A stretch of DNA of 64,000 nt from CAIWHR01 sp963823215 (GTDB lineage Bacteria > Pseudomonadota > Gammaproteobacteria > Burkholderiales > Casimicrobiaceae), in assembly GCA_963823215.1 (NCBI GenBank), contig CAWGKT010000001.1, positions 405,376 through 469,375 on the forward strand. Direction: 5' to 3'. Positions 26,237 through 35,300 of this stretch are shown piece by piece (positions within the stretch are counted from its first letter, which is position 1; every line of letters begins with the position of its first letter). The notes beneath the pieces are model-generated. The model did no database searches. It saw only the letters and a list, made by a program, of their open reading frames with translations, and was not told where the DNA came from. The position numbers and the translations under genes are program-made.

Positions 26237-27109
26237 ATGGATCCCGATTACCTGCCCTTCCATCCCCATCCCTCGCGGCCCCGTTTCACGCCGCCTCCGG
26301 GCGCGGTGGACGCGCACTGCCACGTGTTCGGTCCGGGAACAATGTTCCCCTGGGCGCCGGAACGCAAATACACCCCGTGCGATGCCCCAAAGGAGAAGCT
26401 CGTCGCGCTGCGCGACTTCCTCGGCTTCGAGCGCAACGTCATCGTCCAGGCGACCTGCCACGGCAACGACAACCGCGCGCTAGTCGATGCCCTTGCCCAC
26501 TCCGGGGGCATGGCGCGCGGCGTGGCCTCCGTCGGACGCGACGTGACCGACGCCGAGCTCCAGGCATTGCACACCGCCGGCGTGCGCGGGACGCGCTTCA
26601 ATTTCGTTCGGCGTCTGGTCGATTTCACACCACGCGAGGTCCTGCTCGAAATCGCCGGCCGCATCGCGCCGCTGGGATGGCACGTCGTCGTGTACTTCGA
26701 GGCGCAGGACCTGCCCGAGCTGTGGGACTTCTTCACCGCGCTGCCCACCACGGTCGTCGTCGATCACATGGGGCGACCCGACGTCGCGCAGCCCGTCGAC
26801 GGCCCGGAGTTCGAGCGCTTCGTCCGGCTTCTTTCCGAGCATCCGAACATCTGGTCGAAGGTGAGCTGCCCCGAGCGACTGTCGAAGTCGGGTCCTCCGT
26901 CTTATGATGACGTGGTGCCGTTCGCGCGCCGGCTGGTCGAGACGTTTCCGGACCGTGTGCTCTGGGGCACCGATTGGCCACATCCCAACATGAAAACCCA
27001 CATGCCCGATGACGGCGCACTGGTCGACTTCGTGCCGCGCATCGCCACCACGCCCGAGCTGCAGCGCAAGCTCCTGGTGGACAATCCGCTGCGCCTCTAC
27101 TGGATCTGA
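26237..27109 (+). CDS. ligI: 2-pyrone-4,6-dicarboxylate lactonase
   Basis: Metal-independent amidohydrolase hydrolysing PDC to 4-oxalomesaconate. 290 residues. DAHCHVFGP near residue 25, VDHMGRPD in the middle and WGTDWPHPNMKTHMPDDG near the C-terminus carry the active-site His, Asp and Arg residues of LigI. It starts 23 bases after the DUF1932 gene. Confidence 0.94.
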   Translation: MDPDYLPFHPHPSRPRFTPPPGAVDAHCHVFGPGTMFPWAPERKYTPCDAPKEKLVALRDFLGFERNVIVQATCHGNDNRALVDALAHSGGMARGVASVGRDVTDAELQALHTAGVRGTRFNFVRRLVDFTPREVLLEIAGRIAPLGWHVVVYFEAQDLPELWDFFTALPTTVVVDHMGRPDVAQPVDGPEFERFVRLLSEHPNIWSKVSCPERLSKSGPPSYDDVVPFARRLVETFPDRVLWGTDWPHPNMKTHMPDDGALVDFVPRIATTPELQRKLLVDNPLRLYWI

Positions 27110-27117
27110 CGCACTCG

Positions 27118-27522
27118 ATGAATGATTACAGCGAGGCCTTCAAGGACATCCCCGGCACGGTCGTGTTCGACGCGGTGCAGTCGCGGCGCGGCTATCACCT
27201 CAACATGTTCTGCATGTCGCTGATGAAGGCCGACAACCGCGCGGCGTTCAAGGCCGGCGAGCGCGCCTTCCTCGAGCGGTATCCGATGACCGAAGACCAG
27301 CGCCGGGCCGTGCTCGATCGCGACTACAACCGGATGATCGCGCTGGGCGGCAACATCTACTTCCTGGCGAAGATCGGCGCCACCGACGGCTACTCGTTCC
27401 AGAATCTGGCCTCCAAGATGACCGGCATGTCGGAGGACGCGTACCTGGCGATGATGCTCGCGGGTGGTCGCTCCCCCGAGGGAAACCGCAGCCTCGCGGA
27501 ACACGGGCAAAGGAGCCGATAG
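27118..27522 (+). CDS. ligA: Protocatechuate 4,5-dioxygenase alpha subunit
   Basis: Small subunit (134 residues) of the extradiol dioxygenase that opens protocatechuate between C4 and C5. It is helical and shows NMFCMSLMKADNRAAFKAGE and GGNIYFLAKIGATDG, typical of LigA. The last codons contain AAAGGAG, the ribosome-binding site for ligB one base downstream. Confidence 0.94.
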   Translation: MNDYSEAFKDIPGTVVFDAVQSRRGYHLNMFCMSLMKADNRAAFKAGERAFLERYPMTEDQRRAVLDRDYNRMIALGGNIYFLAKIGATDGYSFQNLASKMTGMSEDAYLAMMLAGGRSPEGNRSLAEHGQRSR

Positions 27523-27523
27523 G

Positions 27524-28366
27524 ATGGCCAGAATCAGCGCGGGGCTCGCGACGTCGCACGTGCCGGCCATCGGCGCGGCGATCGACCTCGGCAAGACCGG
27601 CGAGGCCTACTGGCAGCCCGTGCTCGCGGGCTATGACTTCTCCAAGCGGTGGATCGCCAAGCACAAGCCCGATGTCGTGATCCTCGTCTACAACGACCAT
27701 GCGTCGGCCTTCTCGCTGGAGCTGATCCCGACGTTCGCCATCGGTTGCGCCGAGTCCTTTGCGCCGGCCGACGAGGGCTGGGGACCGCGCCCGGTACCGG
27801 TCGTGGAAGGCCATCCGGATCTCGCCTGGCACATCGCGCAGTCGACGATCCTGGACGAATTCGACATGACGATCGTCAACCGGATGGACGTCGATCACGG
27901 CTTGACGGTACCGCTCTCGCTGCTGTTCGGCCAGCCTGCGGCCTGGCCCTGCAAAGTCGTGCCGCTCGCGATCAACGTCGTCCAGTATCCGCCACCGACA
28001 GGCAACCGGTGCTACAACCTTGGCAAGGCGATCAGGAAGGCCGTGGAATCCTTCGACCAGGACCTCAAGGTGATGGTGTGGGGCACCGGCGGCATGTCGC
28101 ACCAGCTGCAGGGGCCGCGCGCGGGCCTTATCAATCGCGAGTTCGACACGCGCTTCCTCGATCGCCTGACCGCGGATCCCGAAGGCCTCGCGCGGCTGCC
28201 GCACATCGACTACGTTCGTGAAGCCGGATCCGAGGGCATCGAGCTTGTGATGTGGCTGATCATGCGCGGAGCGCTACACGCGGACGCGCGCGAGATCTAC
28301 CGCTTCTATCATGTGCCGGCGTCGAACACGGCGGTCGGGCACATAATTCTGGAGAACCCGCGCTGA
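27524..28366 (+). CDS. ligB: Protocatechuate 4,5-dioxygenase beta (catalytic) subunit
   Basis: Fe(II) subunit of 280 residues. The first metal His is in GLATSHVPAIG (His12), the second in VYNDHASAF (about residue 59), and the Glu ligand lies in the EGIELVMW block (about residue 240). Its ATG is one base after the ligA stop. A family A repeat follows the stop. Confidence 0.95.
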   Translation: MARISAGLATSHVPAIGAAIDLGKTGEAYWQPVLAGYDFSKRWIAKHKPDVVILVYNDHASAFSLELIPTFAIGCAESFAPADEGWGPRPVPVVEGHPDLAWHIAQSTILDEFDMTIVNRMDVDHGLTVPLSLLFGQPAAWPCKVVPLAINVVQYPPPTGNRCYNLGKAIRKAVESFDQDLKVMVWGTGGMSHQLQGPRAGLINREFDTRFLDRLTADPEGLARLPHIDYVREAGSEGIELVMWLIMRGALHADAREIYRFYHVPASNTAVGHIILENPR

Positions 28367-28382
28367 CGGCGCGCGGCATGGG

Positions 28383-28463
28383 ATGAACTGTCCCCACGCT
28401 CACATTGTTCGCTGCCTCCCAAGGGGGCGCCCGGTGCGCTTCGGACGGCCGGGCGCGCACTGC
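28383..28463 (+). repeat. Post-stop repeat family A between ligB and ligC
   Basis: Divergent copy beginning 17 bases after the ligB stop (ATGAACTGTCCCCACGCTCAC). The central stem is CCTCCC/GGGGG with mismatches, and it ends in the CGGACGGCCGGGCGCGCACTG hairpin half. Same orientation as the operon. Confidence 0.8.
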
Positions 28464-28483
28464 CGCACGAAACGGAGCCGCGG

Positions 28484-29437
28484 ATGAAAGTCGCGCTCGC
28501 CGGCGCCGGCGCCTTCGGCGTCAAGCACCTGGAAGCCATCGCGAAGATCGACGGCGTGGAAGTGGTTTCGCTCGTCGGTCGCACGCTCGACGCGACGCGC
28601 GCGGTCGCCGCGCGCTTCGGCGTAGGTCACGTGTCGACCGAGCTCGCGGAGAGTCTCGCCCGGCCTGACGTCGATGCGGTGATCCTGTGCACGCCGACGC
28701 AGATCCACGCGCGCCAGACGATTGCCTGCCTCGAGGCGGGCAAGCACGTGCAGGTGGAGATACCGCTCGCCGACTGCCTGGCGGACGCCGAGCAGGTGGT
28801 ACGGCTGCAGCAGGCCACGGGTCGCATTGCGATGGTGGGCCACACCCGCCGTTTCAACCCGAGCCACCAGTGGCTGCACCAGCGGATCGTCGCCGGTGAG
28901 ATGAAGGTCCAGCAGATGGACGTGCAGACCTATTTCTTCCGGCGGAAAAACATCAACGCACTGGGCCAGCCGCGCTCGTGGACCGATCACCTGTTGTGGC
29001 ACCACGCCGCGCACACGGTCGACCTGTTCGCCTACCAGACCGGTGGCGCGATCGTCGCCGCCAATGCGCTGCAGGGCCCGCTGCACCCGGAACTGGGCAT
29101 CGCGATGGACATGTCGATACAGCTGAAAAGCGGTACCGGGGCAATCTGCACGCTGTCGCTGTCGTTCAACAACGACGGCCCGCTTGGCACGTTCTTCCGC
29201 TACATCTGCGACCACGGCACCTACGTCGCGCGCTACGACGACCTCGTGGACGGCAAGGAAACGAAGATCGACGTATCGAAGGTCGACGTGTCGATGAACG
29301 GCATTGAGCTGCAGGACCGCGAGTTCTTCGCCGCGATCCGCGAAGGCCGCGAGCCCAACGCCAGCGTGGCGCAGGTGCTGCCGTGTTATCGCACGCTCGA
29401 CCGGCTGGAGCGGCAGCTCGTCGCGCCGGCGGCGTGA
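28484..29437 (+). CDS. ligC: 4-carboxy-2-hydroxymuconate-6-semialdehyde dehydrogenase
   Basis: Gfo/Idh/MocA-family NADP-dependent dehydrogenase oxidising the hemiacetal of CHMS to 2-pyrone-4,6-dicarboxylate. 317 residues. GAGAFG at 7-12 is the Rossmann motif, CTPTQIHARQ follows at about 71-80, and EIPLADCL holds the position of the usual EKP motif, here without the Lys. GHTRRFNPSHQW and DHLLWHHAAHTVDLF carry the catalytic region. Confidence 0.93.
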   Translation: MKVALAGAGAFGVKHLEAIAKIDGVEVVSLVGRTLDATRAVAARFGVGHVSTELAESLARPDVDAVILCTPTQIHARQTIACLEAGKHVQVEIPLADCLADAEQVVRLQQATGRIAMVGHTRRFNPSHQWLHQRIVAGEMKVQQMDVQTYFFRRKNINALGQPRSWTDHLLWHHAAHTVDLFAYQTGGAIVAANALQGPLHPELGIAMDMSIQLKSGTGAICTLSLSFNNDGPLGTFFRYICDHGTYVARYDDLVDGKETKIDVSKVDVSMNGIELQDREFFAAIREGREPNASVAQVLPCYRTLDRLERQLVAPAA

Positions 29438-29443
29438 CGCGTC

Positions 29444-29506
29444 ATGAGCCCGCCGGGCCGTCCCAAGGGCGAATACCGGAGCGCGCAGCGCGAAGGTACT
29501 CCAGTG
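29444..29506 (+). repeat. Repeat family B between ligC and ligJ
   Basis: About 63 bases, starting ATGAGCCCGCCGGGCCG and ending GCGAAGGTACTCCAGTG, 6 bases after the ligC stop. Two other copies are at 35172-35232 and 52715-52776. The 3' end presents AAGG followed by GTG at near-ribosome-binding-site spacing. Confidence 0.88.
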
Positions 29507-29550
29507 CCCCCGCCGCGCCGTCGTCGCCGGCAACCGAGCAGGAAAGAACG

Positions 29551-30594
29551 ATGATCATCGACTGCCATGGACACTACACCACCGCGCCGCCGGCGCTCGA
29601 GACCTGGCGCAAGCAGCAGATCGCTTCGATAGGCGATCCCGCGAAGGCCCCGTCCCGCGCGGATCTCGCTATCGGCGACGACCAGATCCGGGAAAGCCTC
29701 GAAGGCGCGCAGTTGAGGATGCAGCGCGAGCGCGGCACCGACGTGACGTTCTTCTCGCCGCGCGCGAGCTTCATGGCGCACCACATCGGCAACGCCGCGA
29801 CGAGCCTCGAATGGGCGCGCGTGTGCAACGACCTGATCCGCCGCGTGTGCACGCTCTATCCCGACAACTTCGTCGGCGTCTGCCAGCTGCCGCAGTCGCC
29901 CGGCGTGCGCCCCGAGACCTGCATCCCGGAGCTCGAGCGGTGCGTCAACGAGCTCAACATGATCGGCTGCAATCTCAACCCGGATCCGTCGGGCGGATAC
30001 TGGAAGGAGCCGCCGCTCACCGACCGCTGGTGGTATCCGCTGTACGAGAAGATGGTCGAGCTCGACGTTCCGGCGATGGTCCACGTCAGCACGTCATGCA
30101 ATCCGTGCTTTCACGCAACCGGCGCCCACTACATCAACGCCGACACCACGGCCTTCATGCAGTTCCTGACGTCGGACCTGTTCAGGGATTTCCCGACGCT
30201 GCGTTTCATCATTCCGCACGGCGGCGGCGCAGCGCCCTATCACTGGGGGCGCTATCGCGGGATCGCGCAGGACATGAAGCGGCCGCCGCTCGCGGAGCTG
30301 CTGCTGAAGAACGTGTTCTTCGACACCTGCGTCTACCACCGGCCCGGGATCGATCTGCTGCTCAAGGTGATTCCCGCGGACAACATCCTGTTCGCATCCG
30401 AGATGGTCGGGGCCGTCCGTGGGATCGATCCGGAGACTGGGCATCACTACGACGACACGCGCCGCTACCTCGACCCGATCGACTGGATTTCCGAGGACGC
30501 ACGCCGGAAGATCTTCGAGGGCAATGCCCGCCGCGTGTTCCCGCGATTCGGCGCGCGCACCGCGCGCGCTGTGAACACGGCGCAATCCGCATGA
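29551..30594 (+). CDS. ligJ: 4-oxalomesaconate hydratase (amidohydrolase-2 family)
   Basis: Zn-dependent hydratase turning 4-oxalomesaconate into 4-carboxy-4-hydroxy-2-oxoadipate. 347 residues. The N-terminal metal motif DCHGHYT is at 4-10, NPDPSGGYW at about 148-156, and IPHGGGAAPYHWGRY at about 224-238. The LigJ/PmdE amidohydrolase type rather than the GalB type. ATG 29551 follows GGAAAG. Confidence 0.93.
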   Translation: MIIDCHGHYTTAPPALETWRKQQIASIGDPAKAPSRADLAIGDDQIRESLEGAQLRMQRERGTDVTFFSPRASFMAHHIGNAATSLEWARVCNDLIRRVCTLYPDNFVGVCQLPQSPGVRPETCIPELERCVNELNMIGCNLNPDPSGGYWKEPPLTDRWWYPLYEKMVELDVPAMVHVSTSCNPCFHATGAHYINADTTAFMQFLTSDLFRDFPTLRFIIPHGGGAAPYHWGRYRGIAQDMKRPPLAELLLKNVFFDTCVYHRPGIDLLLKVIPADNILFASEMVGAVRGIDPETGHHYDDTRRYLDPIDWISEDARRKIFEGNARRVFPRFGARTARAVNTAQSA

Positions 30595-30634
30595 AGTCCG
30601 CAACCCACGTCAACCACCCACCCAGGAGCCAACC

Positions 30635-31819
30635 ATGAATCGACCCTTGTTCTTCGCCCGTCGTCGCCTGTTGCGCGGCGTTGCCGCCGCAGGTGCGGCC
30701 GTCCTGCTGTCGACGCCGGCGCTCGCCGCCGATCCGCTGAAGATCGGACTGATTCTCCCGCTCACCGGCCCGTTCGCCTCGACCGGGAAGCAGATCGAAG
30801 CGGCCTGCCGGCTCTACATCGCGAAGAACGGCGACACCGTCGCGGGTCGCAAGGTGGAGTTGATCGTGAAGGACGACACGGGGCTCGCCCCGGAAACGAC
30901 CAAGCGCATCGCGCAGGAGCTCGTCGTGCAGGAGAAAGTGAGCGTTCTCGCCGGTTTCGGTCTGACGCCGCTCGCGCTCGCGGCGGCGCCGGTCGCGACC
31001 GAGGCGAAGGTCCCGATGATCGTGATGGCGGCGGCCACCGGAATGATCCCGACGCGCTCGCCGTTCATCGTGCGCGCGAACTTCACGCTGCCGCAGGTCA
31101 CCGGGCCGATCGCCGAATGGGCCGCGAAGAACAGGATCAAGCGCGTGGTCACGTTGGTGACCGACTATGGCCCCGGGCTCGACGCCGAGAAGACCTTCGT
31201 GTCGGTGTTCAAGGCGGCGGGCGGCGAGATCGTCGAGTCGATCAAGACGCCGCTTGCCAACCCGGACTATGCGCCGTTCCTGCAGCGCGCCAAGGACGCG
31301 AAGCCCGACGCACTGTTCGTTTTCGTCCCCTCCGGCCAAGGCCTCGCCGTCATGAAGCAGTTCGAGGACCGCGGCCTCAAGCAGGCCGGCATTCGGCTCA
31401 TCGGGACCGGCGACGTGACCGACGACGATCTGCTCGAGAGCATGGGTGCGCCGGCCGTCGGCGTGATCACGTCGTTCCACTACTCGGCGGCGCACGACTC
31501 GCCGGAGAACAAGGCCTACGTCGACGGCATGATGAAAGCGAACAACGGGATGCGCCCGAACTTTCACTCGGTCGGCGGCTACGACGGTATGCATGTCATC
31601 TACGAGGCGGTGAAGAAGGCGGGGCCGACGGCGAGCGGCGAGCAGTTGGTCGAGGCGATGAAGGGATTGAAGTGGACGAGTCCGCGGGGACCGATGTCGA
31701 TCGATCCGGCGACGCGGCAGCCGATCCAGAACGTTTACCTGCGCGAAGTGAAGATGGTCAACGGCAAGCCGTGGAACGTCGAGTTCGACAAGGTCGAGAA
31801 CGTCAAGGACCCGGGCTGA
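30635..31819 (+). CDS. Periplasmic substrate-binding protein of Liv-type aromatic ABC importer
   Basis: 394-residue type I periplasmic binding protein (LivK-like). A signal peptide of about 31 residues with an Arg-rich N-region ends ALAAD, and the mature protein begins DPLKIGLILPLTGPFASTG. It heads a complete five-gene importer following ligJ, which strongly suggests 4-hydroxybenzoate, protocatechuate or a related acid as ligand, although branched-chain amino acids cannot be excluded by sequence alone. Confidence 0.9.
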   Translation: MNRPLFFARRRLLRGVAAAGAAVLLSTPALAADPLKIGLILPLTGPFASTGKQIEAACRLYIAKNGDTVAGRKVELIVKDDTGLAPETTKRIAQELVVQEKVSVLAGFGLTPLALAAAPVATEAKVPMIVMAAATGMIPTRSPFIVRANFTLPQVTGPIAEWAAKNRIKRVVTLVTDYGPGLDAEKTFVSVFKAAGGEIVESIKTPLANPDYAPFLQRAKDAKPDALFVFVPSGQGLAVMKQFEDRGLKQAGIRLIGTGDVTDDDLLESMGAPAVGVITSFHYSAAHDSPENKAYVDGMMKANNGMRPNFHSVGGYDGMHVIYEAVKKAGPTASGEQLVEAMKGLKWTSPRGPMSIDPATRQPIQNVYLREVKMVNGKPWNVEFDKVENVKDPG

Positions 31820-31849
31820 ACTACTGTCCAGGCCGTACCGCGGAGCGCC

Positions 31850-32716
31850 ATGCTCGGCCACCTGATCGGGGTGCTGTTCGACGGCATCGCGTACGGCAGC
31901 CTGCTGTTCGTCATCAGCATCGGGCTCTCGGTGACGATGGGCCTGATGAACTTCGTCAACCTCGCGCATGGCGCGTTCGCGATGCTGGGCGGATACGCCT
32001 GCGCCGTCCTGATGACGCGCGCGGGGGTGCCGTTCCTGGCAAGCCTGCCGGTGGCATTCGCGGCGTCCGCGCTCGCCGGAATCGTGCTGGAACGCACGCT
32101 CTACCAGCGGCTCTACAAGGCTCCGCACCTCGACCAGGTGATGTTCTCGATCGGGCTGGTGTTCATGTCGGTCGCCGCCGCGACCTGGTTCTTCGGGCCT
32201 TCGCAGCAGCCCGTGCGGCTCCCCGATTTCCTCCGCGGCCAGGTGCAGGTGCTGGGGCTGGACCTGGGCGCCTACCGGATCTTCCTCATCGGCGTCGTCG
32301 TGCTCATCACGGTGGCGCTGCACCTGTTGCTGGTGCGCACGCGCTTCGGGGCGCAGGTGCGAGCCTCGGTCGACAATGCAGCGGCATCCGCGGGTCTCGG
32401 CATCGACGTCAACCGCGTCTTCGGCGTCACGTTCGCCCTCGGATCGGGACTCGCGGGTCTCGGCGGCGGCCTGGGCATCGATGTGCTGGGGCTCGACCCG
32501 ACGTTTCCGCTGAAGTACATGGTGTATTTCCTGCTGGTCGTCGCGATCGGCGGGGCCGGCACCATCAAGGGCGGCCTCGTGGCCGCGATGATCCTCGGCA
32601 TCTGCGACGTCGCGGGCAAGTACTATGTCCCCCAGATCGGCTCGTTCATCATCTACGTGCTGATGGTCGCGCTGATGATCGTGTTCCCGGCCGGGCTGTA
32701 CGGTCGTCGCGCATGA
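31850..32716 (+). CDS. Liv-type ABC permease LivH
   Basis: 288-residue inner-membrane permease with about eight hydrophobic segments and the LivH features GLMNFVNLAHGAFAMLGGY near the N-terminus and DNAAASAGLGIDVNRVFGVTFALGSGLAG in the coupling-helix region. It starts 30 bases after the binding protein and overlaps the next gene by ATGA. Confidence 0.93.
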   Translation: MLGHLIGVLFDGIAYGSLLFVISIGLSVTMGLMNFVNLAHGAFAMLGGYACAVLMTRAGVPFLASLPVAFAASALAGIVLERTLYQRLYKAPHLDQVMFSIGLVFMSVAAATWFFGPSQQPVRLPDFLRGQVQVLGLDLGAYRIFLIGVVVLITVALHLLLVRTRFGAQVRASVDNAAASAGLGIDVNRVFGVTFALGSGLAGLGGGLGIDVLGLDPTFPLKYMVYFLLVVAIGGAGTIKGGLVAAMILGICDVAGKYYVPQIGSFIIYVLMVALMIVFPAGLYGRRA

Positions 32717-33732
32717 ACGGTTCCGTGGCGGCGATGGGGGCCGTCGAAGCGCCGGCCGGCGCGGCGATCGAGCCGCAACTGCCCGCCGATCGCTGGCGCC
32801 CACTCGAGATCGTGTTCTGGCTCGCCGCGGTCGCGGCATACTTCGCGTTTCCGCAGCATCGCGTGCTCGGGAGCCAGATCCTGATCACCGGATTGTTCGC
32901 GGTGACGCTCGATCTCATCCTGGGCTACGCGGGCATCGTGTCGCTCGGCCATGCCGCTTTCTTCGGCATCGGGGCGTACGCCGCGGGGCTGCTTGCCGTC
33001 CATGGCTGGGGGGAACCCGTCAGCGGACTCGTCGTCGCCGGCGCAGCGGGCGCGCTGCTCGGCTATGGCACGAGCTTCCTGGTCGTGCGCGGCTCCGATC
33101 TCGCGCGGCTGATGGTGACGCTGGGCATCGGGCTGATGCTGTTCGAGGTCGCCAACCAGGCTGCCTTCATCACCGGGGGCGCGGACGGCCTGTCGGGGGT
33201 CACGATGGGGAAGCTCTTCGGCGTGTTCGGATTCGACATGCGCGGCAGCACCGCCTATCTCTACAGCCTCGTCGTGCTGTTCCTGCTGTTCGTCGTGGCG
33301 CGGCGCATCGTCAATTCGCCGTTCGGCCTTTCGCTGCGCGGCGTGCGCGAGAACGTGAAGCGCATGCCCGCGATCGGCGCGCCGGTGACGCGCCGGTTGA
33401 TCGCGATCTACACGGTCAGCGCGGCGATGGCGGGCGTCGCCGGAGGACTGCTCGCCCAGACGACACAGTTCGTGGGCCTCGACGTGTTCGGCTTCCCGCG
33501 CTCGGCCGATCTGATGATCATGCTGGTGCTGGGCGGAGCGGGACGGCTCTATGGCGGTCTCGTCGGCGCCACGGTGTTCATGCTCGCTCACCATTACCTG
33601 TCGGACCTCAATCCGATCTACTGGCAGTTCTGGCTGGGTCTCCTGCTGGTGGTCGTCGTGCTCTACGGACGCGGCGGCATTCTGGGCGCACTCGACGGCC
33701 TCCGCACCCGCCTGGGAGGCAAGTGCAAGTGA
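32713..33732 (+). CDS. Liv-type ABC permease LivM
   Basis: 339-residue permease with a 50-residue N-terminal extension, then ILGYAGIVSLGHAAFFGIGAY, typical of LivM, and the coupling region LRGVRENVKRMPAIGAPV. ATG overlaps the livH stop (ATGA). The frame ends in GTGA shared with the first possible livG start. Confidence 0.93.
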   Translation: MNGSVAAMGAVEAPAGAAIEPQLPADRWRPLEIVFWLAAVAAYFAFPQHRVLGSQILITGLFAVTLDLILGYAGIVSLGHAAFFGIGAYAAGLLAVHGWGEPVSGLVVAGAAGALLGYGTSFLVVRGSDLARLMVTLGIGLMLFEVANQAAFITGGADGLSGVTMGKLFGVFGFDMRGSTAYLYSLVVLFLLFVVARRIVNSPFGLSLRGVRENVKRMPAIGAPVTRRLIAIYTVSAAMAGVAGGLLAQTTQFVGLDVFGFPRSADLMIMLVLGGAGRLYGGLVGATVFMLAHHYLSDLNPIYWQFWLGLLLVVVVLYGRGGILGALDGLRTRLGGKCK

Positions 33733-33734
33733 CC

Positions 33735-34481
33735 ATGGCGCTGCGCACTGCCGGCTTGTCGAAGCAGTTCGGCGCGTTCAAGGCGGCGAGCGATGTCACG
33801 CTCGCGTTCCCGCAAGGCGCGCGGCATGCGCTGATCGGCCCGAATGGCGCCGGCAAGACGACGCTGATCAATCTGCTCACCGGCGCCCTGGCCCCGACCT
33901 CGGGCGATGTGTTCCTCGGCGATGAGCGGATCACCGCGCTCCCGCAGCACCAGCGCGTCAAGCTCGGCATGACGCGCACGTTCCAGATCAACACGCTGTT
34001 CGCCGGGCTGACGGTCCTCGAGTCCGTGATGCTGGCGGTCTGCGAACGCAAGGAACGGGCCGGCGTATGGCACCGCACAGTGGCGAGCGAGCACGACGAG
34101 ACCGCCGAGGCGCTCGCGCTGCTGGACATGCTGCGGCTTGCCGCGGAGGCGAACGAGCACACGAAGAACCTGCCCTATGGCAAGCAGCGCCTGGTCGAGA
34201 TCGCACTCGCGCTGGCGACGCGCCCGCGCATCCTGCTGCTGGACGAGCCGGCCGCCGGCATCCCTTCCGCGGAAAGCGCGGAGCTGTTCGGCGTGATCGC
34301 GGCGTTGCCGAGGGACGTCACGATCCTCTTCATCGAGCACGACATGGAGCTCGTGTTCCGGTTCGCCGAGCGAATCACGGTGCTCGTCGGCGGCAAGGTG
34401 CTCGTGGAAGGCACGCCCGCCGAGATCGCGGCCGACCCGCGCGTGCGCGAGGTCTACCTTGGCGAGGCGCAGCATGTCTGA
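33735..34481 (+). CDS. Liv-type ABC ATPase LivG
   Basis: 248-residue ATPase. Walker A is GPNGAGKTT at about 37-45, the Q-loop region is TRTFQIN, and Walker B is ILLLDEPAAGI. The signature motif is unusual: the expected LSGGQ-like segment reads NLPYGKQRLVEIA, a PYGKQR variant common in LivG. ATG 33735 is taken; GTG 33729 (overlapping the livM stop) and GTG 33723 are in frame. Confidence 0.92.
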   Translation: MALRTAGLSKQFGAFKAASDVTLAFPQGARHALIGPNGAGKTTLINLLTGALAPTSGDVFLGDERITALPQHQRVKLGMTRTFQINTLFAGLTVLESVMLAVCERKERAGVWHRTVASEHDETAEALALLDMLRLAAEANEHTKNLPYGKQRLVEIALALATRPRILLLDEPAAGIPSAESAELFGVIAALPRDVTILFIEHDMELVFRFAERITVLVGGKVLVEGTPAEIAADPRVREVYLGEAQHV

Positions 34482-35175
34482 GCTGCTGGCGGTCGAGGGC
34501 CTCACCGCCGGCTACGGCGACGGCATCGTGCTCGAGGACGTCGCGCTGACGATCGACGAAGGCGACAGCCTCGCGCTGCTCGGCCGCAACGGGATGGGCA
34601 AGACGACGCTTCTTGTTACCCTGATGGGATTCACTCGGCTGCACGGTGGCACCCTGCGTTGGCGCGGCCGGGACCTCGCCGCGTTGCCGACCCACCGGCG
34701 CAGCCGGTCCGGCATCGGCTGGGTGCCGCAGGAACGGCTGATGTTTCCGTCGCTCACCGTCGAGGAGCATCTGACCGCGGTCGCGCGGCCCGGACCATGG
34801 AACGTGGCGCGGGTCTACGAGATCTTCCCGCGGCTCGCGGAGCGACGCGCGAATTACGGCAACCAGCTCTCCGGCGGCGAGCAGCAGATGCTCGCGATCG
34901 GACGGGCGCTGATGGTCAACCCCGCGCTGCTCCTGCTGGACGAACCGATGGAGGGTCTTGCACCCATCATCGTGCAGGAGCTGATGGGCGTGATCCGCGA
35001 GCTGGTCGAGGATGCCGGGATGGCCGTGATCGTCGTCGAGCAGCACGCCAGGCTGGCCCTGACCCTGACGCGCAATGCGATCGTGCTCGAGCGCGGCCAC
35101 GTCGTCCATCGTGCGCCGAGCGAAGTTCTGCTGCGTGACCCCGAGGCGCTGCACCGGCTGGTGGCAGTGGAATGA
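34474..35175 (+). CDS. Liv-type ABC ATPase LivF
   Basis: 233-residue ATPase with Walker A GRNGMGKTT (about 37-45), signature LSGGEQQML and Walker B LLLDEPMEGLAP. It overlaps the livG end by 8 bases. Its TGA stop lies inside repeat family B (AATGAGC), so the element supplies or abuts the stop. Confidence 0.93.
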   Translation: MSELLAVEGLTAGYGDGIVLEDVALTIDEGDSLALLGRNGMGKTTLLVTLMGFTRLHGGTLRWRGRDLAALPTHRRSRSGIGWVPQERLMFPSLTVEEHLTAVARPGPWNVARVYEIFPRLAERRANYGNQLSGGEQQMLAIGRALMVNPALLLLDEPMEGLAPIIVQELMGVIRELVEDAGMAVIVVEQHARLALTLTRNAIVLERGHVVHRAPSEVLLRDPEALHRLVAVE

Positions 35176-35232
35176 GCTCGCCGGGCCGCCCCAAGGGCAA
35201 ATACCGGAGCGCGCAGCGCAAAGGCACTCCAG
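35172..35232 (+). repeat. Repeat family B overlapping the livF stop
   Basis: Copy reading ATGAGCTCGCCGGGCCGC, then the shared GGGCAAATACCGGAGCGCG core and a GCAAAGGCACTCCAG end. The livF TGA is bases 2-4 of this copy. Same orientation as the operon. Confidence 0.88.
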
Positions 35233-35300
35233 CGAAGCCGCGCGCGCAGGCCGCGTGCGCCTAGGCAGCAGCGGGCCGCCGCCAACAAGGGACAGCGTCG

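Noticed and set aside
30362..32839. 825-codon minus-strand frame opposite the ABC importer genes
   Set aside because: Crosses several real plus-strand genes and their intergenic spaces; His/Arg-rich shadow composition.
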